Part shown: positions 1 to 11,300 of the stretch, piece after piece
How the letters are laid out: every line of letters begins with the position of its first letter
How positions within the stretch are numbered: the stretch's first letter is position 1
Assembly (NCBI GenBank): GCA_002633025.1
Contig: NMRB01000296.1
Span: forward strand, 234,596 to 298,595
Reading direction: 5' to 3'
DNA length: 64,000 nt
Source: Notospermus geniculatus
Lineage: Eukaryota; Nemertea; Pilidiophora; Heteronemertea; Lineidae
Position numbers and translations under genes: made by a program
Notes under the pieces: model-generated
Told to the model about the DNA's origin: nothing
The model's input: only the letters and a program-made list of their open reading frames with translations
Databases searched by the model: none

Positions 1-536
1 CATTGAAACTGCGATAATCTTCATGAGTTTCGTAACTTGAGATGAGTTTAACTGTTTTCTGTGGCTTCTCTGACGGTTGCTCCACCATTAGGCATCCTTG
101 ACTGCAGCGGTAAAAGAGTCAAATGAGTTTTGAGTGTGAGAAAAGTTGGAGGAGTGCAAGGCTCAAATCCCATCATTCACAAAATGAAACACTGGGTTAG
201 CGTTACATGACTTACGAAAGTTCAATTCCAACCAGGTCCTGCGCTGCTCTCTCTTCACTGTCATTAGCGTTGATCCGTCATCGTCGTCAACACGGTGGCA
301 CGTGTATTTAAACTACATGGTTTAGAACCTTGATACGTGGTATGCAAGTACCTTGCAGCAAAAACTATCATTAATACAACTGAGTGTACATTCTGTCCTG
401 TAGGAGACGCTGTGTGGAAACCTTTGGCCATATCTCCTGAAGACTTGACATTTTCATGTTCTTAATATTTCTATTCCATCAAAATGAATTGCAATTAAAT
501 GATAATAAAGTGTTCTCTCTCCTTTGTCTTTTGCAG
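1..536. other. Intron-like DNA, no gene seen
   Basis: No coding signal was recognised. The last 25 bases form a dense pyrimidine tract ending in TTTTGCAG, the 3' splice-site part of the ratchet site that follows, so this stretch is most simply read as intron of a plus-strand transcript. Confidence 0.4.
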
Positions 537-602
537 GTAAGTCCCTTTTTGCTCTTTCAAGGGCCTGGTGTTGTGCAGTGCGTACCGCCGCCGGCTGGAG
601 TG
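537..602 (+). other. Candidate recursive splice site with RS-exon (or ordinary small exon)
   Basis: A long pyrimidine tract ends in TTTTGCAG at 536 and is followed at once by GTAAGT (537-542). This 3' splice site fused to a 5' splice site is the known consensus of recursive (ratchet) splice points in long introns. A second strong donor, GTAAGT, starts at 603, giving a 66-nt segment laid out like the 'RS-exon' of animal recursive splicing. The segment is open in the GTA-AGT frame (22 codons, including FQGPGVVQCVPPPAG) and in one other frame, so an ordinary 66-nt coding exon that happens to begin with GTAAGT is the alternative. The product is not recognised. The signals are seen directly; their use in splicing is inferred. 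Confidence 0.5.
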
Positions 603-694
603 GTAAGTTCAACTTTTGTATAATATCTCTGTGTTGTCATTGTTCTCTTAGTGCCCACTTACCTCTGCAATGATGTCATTCAGATAAGACATGC

Positions 695-870
695 ATGCGC
701 GGATCCAAGGGGGGGGCACACCCGGCCCGTGCCCCCTCTATTTTGTGGAAAATCTTTAAAATTGACCGTGAAATTTCGAAATTTTGAAAAGATGTTAAAA
801 TTTGACCGAGGTTTTCCACGATGTGCGCTGGTTGCGCCCCCTCTTTCCCATAATTCTGGATTCGCCCCTG
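695..870. mobile_element. MITE-like element with GCGGATCCA-type ends and 6-bp target duplication
   Basis: The left end (CGCGGATCCAAGG) and the reverse complement of the right end (CAGGGGCGAATCCAGAA) are inverted copies of each other. The direct repeat ACATGC directly abuts both ends (689-694 and 871-876), as expected of a target-site duplication. The interior is a C/G-rich head followed by AT-rich sequence with no transposase. The first 40 or so bases match the fragment at 38323. It is probably a non-autonomous DNA transposon; the superfamily cannot be assigned. Confidence 0.6.
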
Positions 871-1740
871 ACATGCCCCCTCAGTGCGAATCCCTGATCC
901 ATGAATGAATGACGTCATAGCCGCATAATGTATGTATACTATGCAAAATTGTGTCAAATGATAGTCAATATGGCGGACCCGGCCACGCTACTCTTCTATG
1001 CAATATATCGGGCTTTTCGTCAGTTTTCCCCTACGATGATGATGGATCAGAAAGAGACAATGAGGCTGATGAAGTAGGATGCAATATGTGCCAATTGATG
1101 AGATAGGTTGGGCTTTCAAGTACACCTACAACTTTACAAGGTCAGTTTTCGCAGTAGGCCTAGGCCTGCTGCCACCCACTGATGATCGAGAGAGGGGAGC
1201 AGTCAACTTCCAACCCACCAAGGGTCCTATTCCATTCCACCAGACTACGTCCAGACGCAAGACATTGCAAGAATGAATGGGTTTTTTGAAGGCCTGCCCT
1301 TGCAAGGGTATATGGAACATAGCCTACTATCAAACGCTAGTTGAGAAAGCTGAACACGGCGATCTGTGTACTCGCCATTTTGTCTCTCGGCTCACAATGT
1401 GCTGCCATCTTAATCTGGAGTTCACTTGAGACAGGAAATTCACTAGACTAAGGACTCTGGATTCTGATATTTTCTCCATGACAACAGTTACCTCCAGGTT
1501 CTTTGTCATTCTTTATTAGGTACATCAACAACTTTTCTTTTACCTGTGTCCCATTGACGCGTGTTTGACACACATTTTCGTCAATTTTTCTGTGGATGTT
1601 GGCTCGAGGCACAAACGCTGAAAAAGTGCTCACAAGTATGATTTTCTTTCATTTACACATTTCATTGAGAAGTCATAACGCCTTTTGCTTGAGGTGTTCA
1701 AGTGCCTTGATTTGTCTGTAGGAGTATGTTCCTAGTGATA
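871..1740. other. Non-coding, nothing recognised
   Basis: Only short chance reading frames (60-65 residues) without splice-site support or recognisable motifs are present. Confidence 0.4.
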
Positions 1741-2240
1741 TGGATTTAATACACTAGTTGATGTTGTGGACATTCAACCCAGTCCTCCCTTGAGGATACT
1801 ATACTAAAAGCATCTCTTCTTTATTGTCGAAGAGGGGTGTCTCCCCATTTCACCTTTTCCTATCCATTTGCCAGTGTTTAGTTGTGGGCTAGGGTTAGCT
1901 GTAGTTTGCATTAGGGAGTGAATTGGGAAGGGAGAAATGAGAATAAAGTGTAGGAAAGGCTCTCGCAGTAAAGGGAAGTGGTTATGTCTGAGATGTCACA
2001 TCTTATGCTCCTTCATTCTTTAGTCCCTGTAAGGAAACTCTAGCTAGAGGGTCTATTCACTAGTTGATGCCCAGCTCGGTGTCGAAGTTGTAGTCATTGC
2101 CGTAGTCCTCCCTTGGGGACACTTACTGAATGCATCTCAAGTTTATTGTAGGAAAGGGCTCTCAGTAAACGTAAAGGGAGGTGAATCTATGTCTGATGCT
2201 CCTTCACTGCCACTTATTTCTGAATTATTCCCCTCAGGAG
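1741..2240. repeat. Decayed direct repeat, two copies
   Basis: About 1745-2035 and 2058-2240 share a series of blocks in the same order: ...CACTAGTTGATG..., ...AGTCCTCCCTTG.GGA..., ...GTAGGAAAGG.CTCT..CAGTAAA..., and ...TATGTCTGA...ATGCTCCTTCA.... Indels separate the blocks, so the duplication is old. There is no coding content. Confidence 0.5.
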
Positions 2241-4953
2241 CTGTCAGGGAATCGCCAACATTTGTAGGCAAATGGACGATTGGTCACTTAGGTGCTGATT
2301 TATGAAGGAGGAAGGTGAAAATCGACGTGTAAAAAGCCGACCGCACACTGTGAGCACCAGATGTGGTGAATTGCTTCTAGATCACAGCAAAACAATAACG
2401 GGTGAAAAAAAGGTGAAAATATTCACATTTTCTGGGATATATGGTGCTGGTAATCTGCGGTATATTGGCTTGGAAGGTTCTGAAGGTGTCTTTTGGTCTG
2501 GTTCACGATTTTCTTCTGTTTCTGATGGTCACAGCTGTTGCATATTTTGATGTTGTGTGGGTCCCTGAGATCAAACTTCGCGATGGGATGTTAACACCTG
2601 CAAAGGGAACACTCCACTTCATCCATAGGTTTCTGCAGTAGCCTTGTCTTGTACTGAAATATTAGAGTGAAATGACCCCAAATCTCGACTGAGTTGAACA
2701 AAAAACATTTTGAACCTATCATTATGGGACATTTCAGTGTTTTCAAAATGCACTTTATACCACTCAGTCTTGTAGTATAAACTTCCGCCACATTCAAACC
2801 TGATTCAGCCGTCTGCTCTGTCGCTTCAAATTTGTCGTCAGTACTTGGTTTGAACAGCAATTAAACCACATTCAGCGGTGATCTAGCCTCGGGCATGGCT
2901 GGTCTAAATGGCTACGTGCCTGATGGAATTGGCCAATTGATGTTGCTTCATTTACCTTGAGACTGCCTCTTCCTAAAACAAATCATAATTGTTTGAAAAC
3001 ATGCGGCAGTGCATGGCCTGAAAGGTTGGGGGTTTTGCGTGACTGCAGCAACATATTCTTTATTTGTGAGGTATGGAGTAGCTTCAGGGAATGGAATGGG
3101 GTGATTCAACTCGGAATGGAACCAAACACCTGGTCCAGCTCTCTTCCACTGCATCATTTTGCAATTTCCTTTCCTTAACAGTCAGTCTCGAAGTCCCAGG
3201 TACTGGCCTGTTGGACCATGACTGTCTTCTAGCAAGAATATTGGCCTCAAATGGCGGGAGGCAGGGTGTCAGCTGAGTCCCAGATTGATGAGCCTCTTGT
3301 TCTATGGAATGACATGAAGTGTGAAAAGTTAATTTGAAACTCGATAGTGCTCGAGTCACATCAGGAACATGGTGACAGTTATCGTGTGCGATGTTTATTC
3401 CCAGTTTCAAAAAATAATTTGAAACATGATCATTCTCTCACTGTAGCGGAGATGGTAAAAGATATCCTATTTCATGTTGATTCCTTTTGACTGTGAATTC
3501 CTCATTCTTAATTGTCTATGTTTTACTTGAGTTTGCTATTGTCATTGACGGCATTAAACTGTGTTCTAGAGGCACGGAATAAGCTCTCGGATAAGGAGCT
3601 TTTGTCAGAATGAATGGGACGATTTCCAATAAGGAGATGATGGAGGAAATGAAATTTTCTTGATGACGCACCTCGTGTGAATACTGAATCACTTCAACAC
3701 CTGACGTGTATGGAGAGACGGGTCACCATTTCAGTTTCCCAGGAGTCATATTGAAATTTGGCATTTCACTGTGTACTAACTGCACCGAACTGTTACTAGG
3801 TGTAGCTGGAAGCCTCACTGGAATTTTCCTTGGCCCCATCATAGACAACTCTTCTAAGAAGACACCCCTCTGGACACCAATATTCAGTCCAAAATAGGAC
3901 GTTCTTTGTGACCTCAGTAATCGGGACACCTCCTGGGTGAGAATCAAGTCAAGACAAAGGTGTCCTTGGCAGAGAGAGAGGTTCCACTCTACAAGGCAGC
4001 AGACCGGGTCATCTGGTTAAAAAATGGACGCCAATGCCAAACCATTCCCGAAAATGTTAGACAAACATCAATCTACCTTGCTGCGACATGTGTCTGTTGA
4101 GATTAGGAAAAACGTGATCCCTTTGATATTTAATTTCCTGAGTTATGTCCGCATTCACGACCAAAGACAGCGGCCATTTTACGCATATATTGACGTCTTT
4201 TGCGACGTCCTCGACTAATGGTATTGATCAGAATAGAACATGGATCTTTTTACTGAATCAGTTAAGTGGTTGTGTTTTTTTTCGATGGACATTTTGTAGG
4301 ATGTTGGCCGCCGTATTGACTCAAGGAACATATTTTCTATCGCTGTTCTTGCTGGTCTTCACGGTCAATGCATTCAATAACCTCAAGGTTGCGAGTTGTT
4401 TTTCTCATATGCTCGACGAATTTTGCAAGTATGGGTCCTATTAACGCTGCTCTCTTCGATTAAAAGGTTCAGTAAAAAATGGCCTCTTGACAAACAAGTC
4501 AACCTTTCACTCAAGGACATTTTCATGTATCCTGTAAAATGCCTTTTCAAATTCAAACTGTCTCCGATCTAATCAATGCATTTGTTTCTATTCAGAAGTA
4601 AGTGGTTGGCAAATATTAGTCCAGGAAAAAATCCATTCCATACAACGTTTAACAACATTGATCACTGCACAGCATCGATTGTCTATCGAACTCTGTTAGT
4701 TATTTGACTGAAACAAGTCGATAACCTGTTGTTTTAGCACCTAGTTCCCTTTGAAAATCAGCCATATCCTAGAATTCTTCTAATAGATAATCGTTAAATC
4801 CTTTTGATGTCTAGCATGATGTTGTCACTTGTTCAATGTGTTGATCCAGTCCGTCACCTGCGCAGGATGACCAACCTATCACTTCGATCTGCTGAATACG
4901 CACCCTTTCAATGCCATCAGTTTAGCAACTCTGTCGGGATCGAGGCCCACTCG
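2241..4953. other. Non-coding, nothing firm
   Basis: Two weak signals only. A frame at 3706-3897 (+) follows a TTTCCCAG acceptor-like site but matches nothing I recognise and is equally open on the other strand. At 4587-4603, TTTCTATTCAG is followed two bases later by GTAAGTGG, a near-miss ratchet site. Neither is called as a gene. Confidence 0.35.
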
Positions 4954-5400
4954 GCCTCTTCAATACTCACCAATCTACCAGCAGGCTCACAAGACCTCTT
5001 CAATACTCACCAATCTACTAGCAGGCCCACAACATACTCACCAATCTACTAGCTGACTCGCAAAGCCTCTTACACTCTCTTATCTACTGAGCATATCCAA
5101 AGATAGAGCACAAAAGGCGACACACAAAATGATATAATAACCGAAGTCATCCTCCAGAAATTTTGTGAATTTTCGACCCCAACCGGGGTCTTCTTCAAGC
5201 TGGCACTTTCAAGTCGAGCTACCAGAAGTATATATAAGCATTATACTTCTGGTAGCTCGACTTGAAAGTGCCAGCCTGAAGAAGACCCCGGTTGGGGTCG
5301 AAAATTCGCAAAATTTCTGGAGGACGACTTCGGTTATTATATCTTACCTACTGAGCAGGCCCACAAAGCCTCCTGAATACTCACCAATCTACTAGAGCAG
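4954..5400. repeat. Degenerate minisatellite, split by a hairpin MITE
   Basis: Units of roughly 33-40 bp with the core ATACTCACCAATCTAC.AGCAGG repeat from 4954 to about 5092 and resume at about 5345-5400. The interruption is the inverted-repeat element at 5093-5343, which indicates insertion of that element into an existing tandem array. Confidence 0.65.
5093..5343. mobile_element. Hairpin MITE with unpaired leader
   Basis: Bases 5131-5343 form a nearly perfect palindrome. GATATAATAACCGAAGTC at the left pairs with its complement ending at 5343, the arms continue through CCCCAACCGGGGTC, and the centre closes with a loop of about 9 bases near 5237. The left side carries a further leader (about 5093-5130) with no partner on the right. 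That leader is shared with the relative at 27367-27495, so it belongs to the element family. There is no coding capacity. It is probably a non-autonomous DNA transposon that has lost its right terminus. Confidence 0.7.
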
Positions 5401-5508
5401 GAGCTCAGGGGGGTCAGGTTAGCTGTGGAGGTAAACAATTTTACACGGAGGCAATATCTTGGAATTCTCTCCTGTTTTGAGCAGCTGATATTGTCCTCTA
5501 CCATGTTT

Positions 5509-6732
5509 ATGCCTAGGTCACATATCCACTCCGGGGCCCGTACGGCGAGTAAAAACAGACATTTTGGCCAATTTCAGCCAATTTCGTACGGTGCCCGGCC
5601 GGTTCCCTCACGGTTGCCACGGGCACCGGACATTTTTCACCAGCCGAACGGGCGCCGCATTGATTAGCTGGCTGCTCCCAATTCTCCCGGCGTTTTCATC
5701 TGACCGGTAGGCCGTAGAAAGCCCGTAGAAGGTCCCAGTGTCCCCTACGGGTCCTGTGCGGGCTCCTGCCGGTGACCGGGCGGGCTTCGCACGATTTTTT
5801 TCTGCCAGTTCTCGTGAAAAAAAAATTGACGGGCGCCTTGCGGTTCTCAAGGGTGCCGCACGGCACCCGGCCGGTCGCCATGAGTACCCCGGCCGGGCCC
5901 CAACCGGGCGCCTTGCGGCGCATCTGTTCATTGGACGGAGCTCGGAAGCTTACCACACGGCAACCGGCCGGCACCTTTATGTCTAGGTCACATATCCACA
6001 GGGCCCCTTACGATTTTCCCCACCCGACGGCTTGCCCTGGATTTTAGAGACCGTACGGGCCCATTACGACTTTCATGTGGTCACATATTTTACGGCGTTC
6101 GGGCGGTGCCCGGCGAAACTTGGTGGAGAGTAATCGCAAGACGCCCGTCAACAAACCGTGAAGGTGTCGGCCGGATGCCGTGCGGTAAGCTTCCGAGCTC
6201 CGTCCGATGAACAGGTGGTACACCGCACGGTACCCGTCAAACTTTTTTCACGAGAATTGGCAGACAAAATCGTGCGAAGCCCGCCCGGTCACTGGCAGGA
6301 GCCCGCACAGGACCCGCAGGGTACACTACGGGCCTTCTACGGGCTTTCTACGGCCTACCGATCACATGAAAACGCCGGGAGAATTGGGAGCAGCAAGCTA
6401 ATCAATGCGGCGCCCGTTCGGCTGGTGAAAAATGTCCGGTGCCCGTGGCGACCGTGAGGGAACCGGCCGGGCACCGTACGAAATTGGCGAAAATCGGCCA
6501 AAATGTCTGTTTTTACTCGCCGTACGGGCCCCGGAGTGGATATGTGACCTAGGCCGATTGTTGACGGGTCTTGCGATTACTCTCCACAAATTTTCACCGG
6601 GCACCGTAGAATATGTGACCACACACACCGTAGACATGAAATTCGTAATGGACCCGTACGGTCTCTGAAATCCACGGCAAGCCGCCGGTGGGGAAAATCG
6701 TAGGGGGCCCGGTGGATATGTGACCTAGGCAT
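5509..6732. mobile_element. Large GC-rich element with interleaved inverted repeats (A-B-A'-B')
   Basis: The 18-bp end motif CCTAGGTCACATATCCAC (or TCTAGG...) occurs four times: forward at 5512 and 5982, inverted at 6536-6553 and 6712-6729. Arm A (about 5509-5976) is the inverted partner of about 6161-6556; arm B (about 5979-6157) is the inverted partner of about 6555-6732. Arm A left carries about 85 bp of extra sequence near 5840-5925 that its partner lacks. Composition is far more GC-rich than the flanks, with many ACGGGCACCG/CCGTACGG words. Open frames inside are by-products of the arms, and no transposase is seen. It is probably a non-autonomous transposon or a compound of two copies. 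I see no clear target duplication. Confidence 0.75.
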
Positions 6733-7800
6733 TATCCTGATCCAGCACCTCTAGCTACCTGCTTCTTCTTCTATAAACCCTTTGCCTTGCTTGACAATAT
6801 GTAGTTGGACCTTGGTAATTCATACATTCTCAGATGATCATGAGGAAAAACTCCTCAAAGTGGACATGTAGCTTAGTGGCTCCAGTCAGATGGCCGTCGC
6901 TAAAAGGATGTGCAAAATACAACCCACTGGGGAGTGCGAGCCAAGAATACCAACTCTAGAATGGGTTCTTAAGGTCAAAGTCATAGCTAGGGGAATTCAG
7001 TAAGTCTCACAGTTCCCAACACAAGGTATTCTGACCAGGCAGATGATGAGGAGTAGAGTGGAAATGTCTGTGTTCTGGGCATACGATTTTGGCTCAACCA
7101 TGGTATGAAGGTGGAAACGCAAGTGCTTGAAGACCTTGGAGATGCGGACAGCATGTCCTTGAGATTGAAATATCCTTGAGACAAAAGGCCCAGGGCCAGG
7201 GACCAAATCTTCTCTACCGTGTTTTGAGTGCGATACGGAGTAGAAGATCATGAGTGTTCAGTCAGGTACGCAATAAAGTACATGAGTGCCTTCACTAAAC
7301 TTCTGCTCTTTATTGGCCACGATGGTGGAAATCCATTCCAAGTTAATTTCACCACAGGTCCAACATTTGCATACGAGATCTGTTGTATCATTTCCGTTGC
7401 AGGACTGCCACAATGGAAACTAAAGGAGTAATTCAAGATTTTACCAGGTTTATCAGTTGAGGATGAATTCACCGTAGGGTTATCTGATGAACCTGCGGCC
7501 AATTAAGATATGGAAGTTTTTCGCCTTCATGAGAATTCGCATGCCTATGTTTGTACCATCCTGGTTGAATAGGAACGAACTAGAAGCTGCGAAGCATGGT
7601 GATATGAATATTCATGGTCTAGGACAATGGGGGACCCATTGGCACGCTGATAGCCAGAAAGAACGGCAGTGATGACCATATTTCATCCAGTGTGTTGATC
7701 AGAATCACATGACCAGACTTTCAAACAGGTCGCTGTTAATCACTGGTGAGCTTCCTGGCTTTGCTCATTGGATTAGATTCAGTTGAGTCATTTAGGCGGG
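6733..7800. other. Non-coding, nothing recognised
   Basis: Only short unrelated frames on both strands are present, with no repeat structure and no supported splice-site pair. Confidence 0.35.
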
Positions 7801-8335
7801 CAGCACTTCAATAAACCTGCCAGGAGCTGTTGACTGGTACAATACCCATCTGTATAGACAAATCCCAAATTGATGTGAACGGGAAAGATCTGCGCACTTC
7901 CGCCGAAATAGCAACAAGAACCTCGGTCTGAAACTGAATGACGTGACGCAGAGAACCCACGACAGTGACTTGGACGACGTTACGTCAGAGTTGACCATTG
8001 CTGAATCACGGATTGCGTCACGTCAGCTGGTTTCAGATCGAGGTTCTTGTTGCTATTTCGGCGGAAGTGCGCAGAACTTGGAATTTGGGATTTGTCTATT
8101 TCCAGTCATTGAGGCAAGAGTTCGAAGGGAGTCTAGGACCTTTGGCTGGCACAGTACCTAGAACCTTCGGCTTGTACAGTACCCATCTTGATTCCCAGTC
8201 AGTGAGGCAAGACTTCAGGAGGAACCTAGAACCTTCGGCTGGTACAGTGCCCATCTTGATTCCCAGTCATTAAGGCAAGAGTTCAAACAAAGGGAGCCTA
8301 GAACCTTCAGCTGGTGTAGGCCCATCTTCACTCCT
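7801..8335. repeat. Minisatellite of about 68-90 bp units, split by a MITE
   Basis: The blocks GAACCTTCGGCTGGTACAGT, CCCATCTTGATTCCCAGTCA and GAGGCAAGAGTTC recur in order at about 8101-8335, with 68 bp between the two best-matched copies. A matching piece (GACTGGTACAATACCCATCT) lies left of the inserted element that ends at 8098, so the array predates that insertion. Confidence 0.6.
7855..8098. mobile_element. MITE, family with TAGACAAATCCCAAATT ends, copy 1
   Basis: The left end TAGACAAATCCCAAATT and the right end AATTTGGGATTTGTCTA are exact inverted copies. The next blocks (CTGCGCACTTCCGCCGAAAT, TGACGTGACGCA) also pair, making most of the 244 bp a long palindrome. TA precedes the left end; the right flank is TT, so a TA target duplication is suggested but imperfect. 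A second full copy lies at 47659-47903, a half copy in 48378-48512 and a short fragment at 46396. There is no transposase. Confidence 0.75.
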
Positions 8336-11300
8336 GGTCTAGGAAAGGATGGTGAGTTGGGTTTCTTGTCTCGGACAAGATTGCAACCAAAAGCTCCCAC
8401 TCTTGAGTCTGACTGTCGGAAACTGCATGACTACTCCCATTGTGCTGCTGAGGAAATTTGTCCCGTAGAGGAGTTCCTCTTCAACATGTCAGCCTCATTC
8501 GCCACTTACATCAAGGTGAATCGGCCAGCGCTCTTTACGCCTTGATTTAATTGCTGTGGTACCTGCTCAAATTGAAGGGAAATCATATAGGATTGAAGGC
8601 TGGTTTGGACTTGGCACGACCATGGTAGTGGCTTTGTCCTTTCCTGGCCCTGCTGCATCTGAGCAAAGACTTTTCTGCATTCGCATTCGTGGTCACGCTC
8701 ATGCAGTACAAACAGGCCTGAAAAGATGAAAACGATTTCCCTTTGTACGGTGTAGATGGGCGTACACCTTGTTCATTTCAAACAATAGACATCCCACATG
8801 AAATGCAATGCCTTCAGCTTAAATTGCTATTATCTATTGGTAGTAACAAAAAAGATGCAGCTTTTGTGTAGACAGGTTATCGTACTAGTTGCAATCAATC
8901 ACATGCCAATGGTTTGTTTACAGTGAATATTCATATCCTCAGGCAGATCATTGCTGAAAGATTTTCGTCAATTTGATATGAAATGTAAATAATTAGGCTT
9001 GTACTCAAAAATCTTGCCAGGAATGTGCAAATTTTCCTAGGTAGCAGTTGTCCTTGGTGCAAATTGTCATTGATGGTCCTTGAACCAGCTTTCCGTTCTC
9101 TACAATGTCATCAAGTTCACTGCTTAATGTAAGGTGGAAGTTTCGTTGCTGCATGCATTGCCAACATTGCTGCATGCGTTACAGCCATCCACTTCATGCG
9201 TAATACCTCCTTTTCCCCTGTTCATACTGCGTTCCAATAAAACTTCATAGATGAGGAATCCATCTATACAAACACTGTAATGATATTCATACAAGGCCAT
9301 CGCCTATGACCAAGGTTTATCCGGCGATCTAGCCGTGTAATGAGCCAAGTTGATCCATCCTGCAGCCCATCGACATGTATCAGAGTAAATTCTTATCGCA
9401 TTCGGGACGTGTCCCGTTTACACCAGGGACTTGTAATATATCTGACGACCAGTGCATATTCCCCGCCGAAGCCAGCCCACCATCGATTAGGTATCCAGGC
9501 GTCACCAGATATGAGAAGAAGTGGATCTCCCTGGCGGACACCTTAAGCCGGATGGCGGTGTTTTGTGTGCAATTAAATTTAGCTGGGAGCGCAGAGCAGT
9601 AATTGCCCTAATGTAGCCAGTTCTATAAACTTTTGTGTCGGTCCCGAGAGGTCGTGGAAATGGACCACAGTGGCTCGAGTTTCTTAGGGAATGGCTCCAG
9701 TGTGTTTGTACAAGGATGAAGTGAAGTAGCTGCTAGAAAGTGAGCCGATGATCCTCGAGTTCCCTCTCATGTTACATCTCCGCAGAATTGTGTCAGGTGA
9801 TGCAAAAATATGCCTTCTTAAATATCTGACTCAGATTTTAAAAGTGAGTGACCGACGACTGGTAATGTTTTCCATCCAAATGTGGAAATTTTTAGTTTTT
9901 GTGCCGACTTGGTTTATACTTTTCTACTTGGTCAAGTTGCTGACATGAACTCTGGAAAAATTTGTATAACTTTTTAATAAATGGTTGATAGTCTCGGTGC
10001 CTTTGCAGTCGGTTTAGCTTCTTGTGTCTTCTCGACTTGGCATAATGCTGATGAAGCCCTTGGAGGTTCCTCAACCATCTAGCTTGTTCAGAGTGAATGG
10101 TATGATGATATTCTTTTTGGGCAGCTTTGGCTACTGCCGCCGAACTCCATTTTTAGACCAACATCAATAAATCATAAATGGCGTTTTCATCAAAGCACAA
10201 TTCCATGTCTGCGATGATAAAACAATGCCGTCTATGGCCATTTTGCCATCTTTGTGGCGATAATGCTTGTAAAGACGTTAGTTAGAGAATACTAAGGAGG
10301 CAAGGCGTATCTTTGAATTATTTCCCTCTGAAGATATTGACGAAAAACAGAGGATTGGTTTCCTCATCAGGCTCTCTTAACAGATCGGATAGCTGGCCGT
10401 ATTCTTGTGGCAAGTAATACCACAGAAGAACTGCGGCTAACTACAAAAGAAGCTTCACGCTGCTACTGTACATCATTGAGTTTTTGCTGTTTGTCCAAGT
10501 TCTAAGAGCGACTGACAGTGAAAGAAAAGAACATTGCTCTGGGCAAGTACAACCTGATGGCCATCAGATGGTGTGCTGATGCGCATACGTTTGTGGTTCT
10601 ACGTCATGTGTCACATCACGCATTGATATGTTATTGACCCCCTTTCTGTCTCAACAGCTGAGGCCCTCTCATATGCGAGAACCGTATCATCGTGAAACAT
10701 GACGCCAGAATGCCGCCATCTTAATGTCAACTCTTCCAAGGTCACAATCATGGGATGGAACCGCGCCAATCATTAACTCGTCTCCCGGGAATCTAAATTG
10801 CTAAAACAACCCAGAAATAATCAGCGTGTGGTCGTGGGGATGATTAATTAATCGCATCTTCCTTTTCTTCGAGTTGTCACTGGTAACTTTTAAGAAAAGG
10901 TGCAAGTTGAGTTTGATTGGCTGGTTGAAATTGAAAACGTCTTGGGAAACGTCAGGGCTCAGAAGTCACAACTTCATCCTAAGATTCGTCGCATTCACCT
11001 CACGAAGTGGGTCAAAGTTCAAGGTAATATTGTCCTCGTGATGCTGTTAATTAATTGGGAGTTTTTGACAGAATTCGTTAGTTGATTAATTTCAAGTTGC
11101 AGTTATGAAATCTTGTTTTCAAATGTCTCAACTTTGTCCTGGATTCTTTGAAGTCCATGAATTCAGTTGGTTTGGACAGTCTCTCTTAATCCTAGACACG
11201 CAAAGGATAAGTTATGTCCCACCTAACCGTTTCTGAGAATCAAGACAAAATAGTGTCTGCTATCTGAAGCCAAAGCTGTTTCAAGTCAGTTTTATAAATT

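Noticed and set aside
4587-4603. TTTCTATTCAG followed by AAGTAAGT as a ratchet site
   Set aside because: Two bases separate the acceptor from the donor, so it does not meet the fused consensus; left as a near miss.
5509-6732. Several GC-rich frames of 60-107 codons as genes
   Set aside because: They occur as mirror images in the inverted arms of the transposon-like element and match no protein family.
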